A stretch of 6,364 bases of DNA from Magnetococcales bacterium (GTDB lineage: Bacteria > Pseudomonadota > Magnetococcia > Magnetococcales > JADGCH01), in contig JADGCM010000101.1 of NCBI GenBank assembly GCA_015228995.1, positions 1 through 6,364 on the forward strand, read 5' to 3'. Below the pieces are notes generated by a model. That model had not been told where the DNA came from. It made no database searches and saw only the letters and a program-made list of their open reading frames with translations. A program made the position numbers and the translations under genes. This document shows, one piece after another, positions 1-3,972 of the stretch (within the stretch, counting starts at the first letter, position 1; each line of letters opens with the position of its first letter).

Positions 1-21
1 CTGCTCAGGCTGGTTGCCTAG

Positions 22-213
22 TGTGAAAAACTCACAAACCGTGAAACTTCAGCTAAAGAAAGTTTTAGCTATAGCAGCGGATGGGCGCCTAGCCAAGATG
101 GTAACAGTGGAGAGCCGTACATATGCATTGGAAACAGCACAGATGATGCGGGTTGGCACGATGATTGGAATAACCCCGGAACTCCAAGGTCATTCGTGGT
201 TGAATTTGAGTCG
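22..213 (+). other. C-terminal part of a C-type-lectin-like (CLECT) domain
   Basis: Translation from codon 22 shows FSYSSGWAP (64-90), GEPYICIG (109-132), GWHDDWN (151-171) and RSFVVEFE (187-210). This is the spacing of the C-terminal half of bacterial C-type-lectin domains: Tyr..Trp, GEP, Tyr-x-x-Ile, a W-x-D core, and a closing F-[IV]-V-E-F strand. In such domains the GEP and WND-like motifs can bind calcium and sugar. Here the second motif reads W-H-D-D, so binding ability is uncertain. The N-terminal half should lie upstream, but the frame meets a TAG at 19-21. The domain call rests on motif recognition by eye. Confidence 0.65.
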
Positions 214-3200
214 GCTCTTGACTTATCAACCGCCGACGACACCGGCTCCTCCGACTCCGACAACATCACCAACAAAACCAGCCTGACCCTCACCGGTAGC
301 GGTAGCAACGGTGCCAAAATGGTGCTGTTTGACGGCAGCAGAAACAAAGGCACGGCGACGGTGACAGCGGGAACTTGGAGCCTCAAGCTATCGGGTTTGA
401 GCCAGGGGAGTCACTCGTTTACCACTAAACAGTTGACAGGTGGGACCCTTGGTACAGCCTCGGCGGCGTTGGTGGTCTCTATCGATACCACCGCCCCGGC
501 AGCGGTGACCGGTATGCAGTACGCCGATGGTCTGATCAGTGGTAAAGGCGAAGCCGGGGCTAACCTCACCCTGTTTAACGACAGCAATAACAATGGCCGG
601 GCCGACGGCGGCGAAGTGGTCTCAGAAGGGGGAGTTACCGCCGATGAAGAGGGTCGTTGGTCCGCCGGCATTGATCTCCCTGACGGCAAATATAGCTTCA
701 AAGCGATCCAAAGCGACCTGGCCGGTAATACCAGCAAAGTCTCTGCGGCTCTGCCAGTCCGCATCGGCGATTCGTTATCCACTCCCGCCAACCTAGCCTT
801 GCTAGCCAGCGATGATAGCGGCGTGGCCGGTGATGGCGTCACCAATAAAACGGCGGTGACCATCACCGGCAGTGGTGAGGTCGGGGCTAAAGTGGCCTTG
901 TTCGACGGCAGTAGCAGCAAGGGCACCGCGACCGTTACCGCAGCGGGGGATTGGAGCGTTAAGGTCTCTGGTCTGAGCCAAGGAGCCCATACCCTGACCG
1001 CGAAACAGCAGGTCGATGGCGAATGGAGCGAAGCCTCGCCAGCACTGAGCGTGACCATCGATACCACAGCCCCGGCAGCGGTAACCGGTATGCAGTACGC
1101 CGATGGTCTGATCAGTGGTAAAGGCGAAGCCGGGGCTGCCATCATCCTGTTTAACGACAGCAATAACAATGACCGGGCCGACGGCGGCGAAGTGGTCTCA
1201 GAAGAGGGACTTACCGCCGATGAAGAGGGTCGTTGGTCCGTCGGTATCGATCTCCCTGACGGCAAATATAGCTTCAAAGCGATCCAAAGCGACTTGGCCG
1301 GTAATACCAGCAAAGTCTCTGCAGCTCTGCCAGTCCGCATCGGTTCCGGAACGACAACGGCCCCCACCGATCTGGCTTTGCTGGCCAGAGATGACAGCGG
1401 CATCGTCGGCGATGGCATCACCAACAAGAGCAAATTGACCATCACCGGTAGCGGCGAAAGAGGGGCCAAGGTGGTGCTGTTCGATGGTGGCAGCGCTAAG
1501 GGGACGGCCACAGTGACGGCGACGGGTAATTGGGGCGTGTCGGCCACGCTCAGCCAAGGCAGTCACACCCTTACTGCGCAACAGATTATCGATGGGATCA
1601 GCAGCGACTTTTCCAGTGCACTGGTGATCAACGTTGATACCAGCGCTCCCGTTGCCCCGACTGGCTTGGACTTGGCTGCCAGCAGCGATGGCGGTCCATC
1701 GGATAGTGATAATATCACCAGTGTTACCGAAAATCTGGCTGTCAGTGGCCGGGGCGAAGCCGGTGGCGCGGTGACCTTGTTTGTCGACAAAAACAAAAAT
1801 AGCAGGTTCGACAGTGGCGAAACACGCGCCAGCGAGGCCATTGTGGTCGATGAATCGGGCAGCTGGAGCGGCGTCTTGGCCACCTTGACCGCTGGGACCC
1901 ACGCCATCGTTGCTAGTCAAAGTGATGGAGCGGGTAATATCAGCAAGGGCAGCTTGGCCTTGACTGTGGTGGTTGATACCGTTGCCCCTGCCGCCCCGAC
2001 CAAGCTTGATTTGGCCGCTGAAGACGATAGCGGCCATAAGAGCGATAACATCACCACCCGTACCAGTGACTTATCTATCAGCGGTAGTGGCGAAAAGGGG
2101 CTGCGGGTCTATCTGTTTGCAGGCGATAACTCCGATATCAACAGCGCCTTGGCCACGACTACCGTTAATAGCAGCGGTCAATGGCGCATCGATAATGCCG
2201 AATTGGCGGTGGGTAAACATGCCATCCGCGCTGTGCAGTCGGATCTGGCCGGCAATCTCAGCCCGGCCTCGCTCCCTCTGGAACTGGAGATCATCGAATC
2301 GGTCCCGCCCTCACCACCGACCGCCTTGGCCCTGCTGGCGGGCGATGACAGCGGCGTGGTCGGTGATGGCATCACCAATAAAAACAAAGGTTTGACCTTT
2401 GTTGGCGACTCGCTGGCAGCTGCCCAGATAACGCTGTTTGCCGAAGGGAATGCCGTCGTCAGCACCACCGCCAACGCTGCCGGCAAGTGGAGCGTCAAAC
2501 TGGCCAGCCTCACTGCTGGAGCGCACATTTTTACCGCCCAGCAAACCACGGATACCGGTACCAGTAGCGATTCGGAGCCGTTGGCCGTTACTATAGACAC
2601 CAGTGTCCCGACCACGCCCACCGAGTTACAGGTTGATTTCTCCACCACTGCCGTTGTCGCTAGTGGGGCCGGTATCCTCATCACTGGCAATGGCGAGGAT
2701 GGCATGACACTGCTGCTGTTCGACGATGGCAACGGAGATGGCAAGATCAGCAGCGGTGAGCTGTTGGCCACCACTGGTGTTGAGAGCGCCACCTGGGCGG
2801 CTACGGTCAACCTGTTTGGCGGCAGCCATGCCCTCAAGGCGATCCAAACCAACGTTGCTGGCACGTCTAGCAAGGTCTCGGCGGCGTTGCCGATTGTGGT
2901 GCAGACCCCAGGCAGCTTTGATCTGGCCAGCGATGATGACAGCGGCCTGTCCAAGATAGACAATATCACCAACAAACGCTCCGGCCTGACCCTGTCCGGT
3001 AGTGCTGCCAGCGGGGCGAAATTCGTGACCCTGTTTATCGATGGCGATCATTTCGCCACCGCAGCGGTGACCAGAGGATTGTGGAAAACCGAACTGAGCC
3101 TGTCGGGGGGCAGTTACAGCATCACCGCCTCCTCAACCGACAGCGGCGGCGACGAGAGTTTACCCTCGATCCCCTTTAGCTTGATCGTCGATGAAGATGA

Positions 3201-3843
3201 ACCCGCCGCCCCCACCGACCTGACCATTGCTGACCAGGAAATGGCTGACAGCTACATCAGCAACAAAAACGCCGGATTGGTGATCGTGGGCCGCGGTGAG
3301 CCCGGGGCCGGTGTTACCCTACTGGAAAACAAGGCCACTCTGGGCACGGCCAACGTTGATGACAATGGCAACTGGCGGCTGACGTTGGCCAAAATTGGCA
3401 ATGGCAACCACACCCTGACGGCGAAACAAAGCGATGTGGCGGGTAATATCAGTCCGCTTGCCGAGCCGTTACGGCTCAGCATCGATGCCACCGCCCCGCT
3501 AGCCCCGAGCGGTCTAAAATTCAGTAGCAGCACCAATATCGTCAGTGGCAGTGGTGAAGCGGCGGCGGTGCTCACCTTGTTCAAAGATGCCGATAATAAT
3601 GGTTGGTTCGATCCGGAGAGTGTCGATCAGCTGGTCGGCAGTGACGAGGTGGCAAGCAATGGCAAATGGAGCATCGATGTGGCAGTGCTGGCCATCGGCA
3701 GACATACCAACATCCGCGCCATTCAGACCGACGCCGCTGGCAACGTCAGCAAGGCCTCTAGCGCCTTGAGTGATATTACCATTGCTGCAAGGCAGCCGTC
3801 ATATACATTACTATCTTTTGCTACCTCCGGCCCCTTTCCATAA
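22..3843 (+). CDS. Tandem Ig-like repeat adhesin-type protein with N-terminal C-type-lectin-like remnant (5' incomplete)
   Basis: The frame is open from codon 22 to the TAA at 3841-3843 (1273 codons). The only usual start codon near the 5' end is GTG 196, but it lies inside the last strand of a C-type-lectin-like domain, so I take 196 as an unlikely start. Domains: lectin-like remnant (22-213), then about twelve Ig-like modules of 90-110 residues (214-3783), then a short tail ending GPFP. Modules typically begin with an acidic DDSG..GDGITNK or SDNIT linker, continue GSGE.GA.V.LFD and a central W, and end with SDLAGN.S and an IDTTAP linker. This is the Big_13-like family of large bacterial adhesins. 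The likely role is surface adhesion or a rigid spacer presenting the lectin domain outside the cell; this is inferred. No signal peptide, membrane segment or catalytic motif is visible. Because of the in-frame TAG at 19-21 it may be a pseudogene. Confidence 0.8.
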   Translation, partial: CEKLTNRETSAKESFSYSSGWAPSQDGNSGEPYICIGNSTDDAGWHDDWNNPGTPRSFVVEFESALDLSTADDTGSSDSDNITNKTSLTLTGSGSNGAKMVLFDGSRNKGTATVTAGTWSLKLSGLSQGSHSFTTKQLTGGTLGTASAALVVSIDTTAPAAVTGMQYADGLISGKGEAGANLTLFNDSNNNGRADGGEVVSEGGVTADEEGRWSAGIDLPDGKYSFKAIQSDLAGNTSKVSAALPVRIGDSLSTPANLALLASDDSGVAGDGVTNKTAVTITGSGEVGAKVALFDGSSSKGTATVTAAGDWSVKVSGLSQGAHTLTAKQQVDGEWSEASPALSVTIDTTAPAAVTGMQYADGLISGKGEAGAAIILFNDSNNNDRADGGEVVSEEGLTADEEGRWSVGIDLPDGKYSFKAIQSDLAGNTSKVSAALPVRIGSGTTTAPTDLALLARDDSGIVGDGITNKSKLTITGSGERGAKVVLFDGGSAKGTATVTATGNWGVSATLSQGSHTLTAQQIIDGISSDFSSALVINVDTSAPVAPTGLDLAASSDGGPSDSDNITSVTENLAVSGRGEAGGAVTLFVDKNKNSRFDSGETRASEAIVVDESGSWSGVLATLTAGTHAIVASQSDGAGNISKGSLALTVVVDTVAPAAPTKLDLAAEDDSGHKSDNITTRTSDLSISGSGEKGLRVYLFAGDNSDINSALATTTVNSSGQWRIDNAELAVGKHAIRAVQSDLAGNLSPASLPLELEIIESVPPSPPTALALLAGDDSGVVGDGITNKNKGLTFVGDSLAAAQITLFAEGNAVVSTTANAAGKWSVKLASLTAGAHIFTAQQTTDTGTSSDSEPLAVTIDTSVPTTPTELQVDFSTTAVVASGAGILITGNGEDGMTLLLFDDGNGDGKISSGELLATTGVESATWAATVNLFGGSHALKAIQTNVAGTSSKVSAALPIVVQTPGSFDLASDDDSGLSKIDNITNKRSGLTLSGSAASGAKFVTLFIDGDHFATAAVTRGLWKTELSLSGGSYSITASSTDSGGDESLPSIPFSLIVDEDEPAAPTDLTIADQEMADSYISNKNAGLVIVGRGEPGAGVTLLENKATLGTANVDDNGNWRLTLAKIGNGNHTLTAKQSDVAGNISPLAEPLRLSIDATAPLAPSGLKFSSSTNIVSGSGEAAAVLTLFKDADNNGWFDPESVDQLVGSDEVASNGKWSIDVAVLAIGRHTNIRAIQTDAAGNVSKASSALSDITIAARQPSYTLLSFATSGPFP
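481..767 (+). repeat. Near-identical direct repeat, copy 1 (Ig module 2)
   Basis: This 287-bp unit matches 1057-1343 with a constant offset of 576 bp (192 codons) and no gaps. I count 14 mismatches by eye, about 95% identity. Its ends coincide with module boundaries, from the IDTTAP linker to the PVRIG end. The preceding type-A module is much less conserved at the DNA level than this one. Confidence 0.9.
1057..1343 (+). repeat. Near-identical direct repeat, copy 2 (Ig module 4)
   Basis: Partner of the unit at 481-767. By hand count, 8 of the 14 mismatches change the protein (for example N-L-T to A-I-I after GEAGA, and G to D within the acidic loop) and 6 are silent. The rest of the module is unchanged, including YADGLISGKGEAG and the KYSFKAIQSDLAGNTSK stretch. 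Confidence 0.9.
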
Positions 3844-3859
3844 TGAACCTCACCCCCAG

Positions 3860-3883
3860 CCCCTCTCCATAAATGGAGAGGGG
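3860..3883. other. Hairpin 1 of the intergenic palindrome
   Basis: cccctctccat (3860-3870) is followed by aa and then atggagagggg (3873-3883), a perfect 11-bp inverted repeat. The innermost pairs would open to form a loop. It lies 16 bp after the plus-strand stop codon and could slow or end transcription from either side. No T-run follows on either strand, so a standard intrinsic terminator is not supported. Confidence 0.7.
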
Positions 3884-3907
3884 AGTAGAAACAGTATCAT
3901 GCCTCCC

Positions 3908-3932
3908 CCCCTCTCCCCTTGTGGGAGAGGGG
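3908..3932. other. Hairpin 2 of the intergenic palindrome
   Basis: cccctctccc (3908-3917), a five-base loop cttgt, then gggagagggg (3923-3932): a perfect 10-bp stem, related in sequence to hairpin 1. It is about 40 bp beyond the stop codon of the minus-strand gene in that gene's reading direction. It also lacks an adjacent T-run. Confidence 0.7.
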
Positions 3933-3972
3933 TCGGGGGGTGAGGGGCGAAAAGGGGCCGGGGCCAATGCCG

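Larger units (their letters stand above)
214..3783 (+). repeat. Array of about twelve tandem Ig-like protein modules
   Basis: Counting residues from GTG 196, modules lie roughly at 7-98, 99-190, 195-289, 292-383, 387-482, 484-594, 596-700, 703-801, 804-903, 905-999, 1002-1098 and 1100-1196. Modules 1, 3 and 5 are one type, with a short LFDGS..KGTATVTA turn. Modules 2, 4, 6, 9 and 12 are a second type, with an acidic EF-hand-like loop after the LF strand. Modules 1-5 form an A-B-A-B-A pattern and resemble each other most. Modules 6-12 are more diverged, and module 9 lacks the usual DDSG/TNK opening. Many modules close with an AGN(I/V/T)S motif before the linker. Confidence 0.85.
3827..3961. 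repeat. 135-bp GC-rich imperfect palindromic element overlapping the plus-strand stop codon
   Basis: The outer arms ccggccccttt (3827-3837) and aaaggggccgg (3951-3961) are perfectly complementary over 11 bp. Inside them, cctcaccccc (3848-3857) pairs with gggggtgagg (3936-3945). Two internal hairpins follow, built on the same cccctctcc motif (3860-3883 and 3908-3932). The halves are therefore imperfect inverted copies around a spacer near 3884-3907. CCTCACCCCC..CCCCTCTCC motifs are, from general knowledge, common as dispersed intergenic repeats in several bacterial groups. I infer a REP- or MITE-like repeat. No transposase and no clear target-site duplication are visible. It occupies nearly all of the intergenic space and could also act as a transcription barrier between the convergent genes. 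Confidence 0.8.

Noticed and set aside
196..198. GTG at 196 as the true start of the plus-strand protein
   Set aside because: An AAGG at 186-189 could pass as a weak ribosome site, but the codon falls in the middle of the FVVEF strand and lectin-domain coding continues for about 58 codons upstream in the same frame.
14..286. 90-codon plus-strand frame with an alternative start at 14
   Set aside because: It overlaps the lectin-like coding in another frame, ends in a Pro/Thr stretch that is the shifted reading of the first Ig module, and has no recognisable domain. It matters only as a possible frameshift partner for the region before codon 22.
411..2037. Long antisense open frames opposite the Ig array (378 and 279 codons)
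   Set aside because: They lie wholly opposite strongly domain-supported coding sequence. Their translations are low-complexity Pro/Ser/Leu or Gly/Asp-rich, as expected from the complement of a repetitive GC-rich gene, and show no domain motifs.
3860..3932. Classical rho-independent terminators, or a two-repeat CRISPR remnant
   Set aside because: The stems have no following T-run on either strand. The two similar units are hairpins within a larger palindrome rather than direct repeats separated by unique spacers of constant length.
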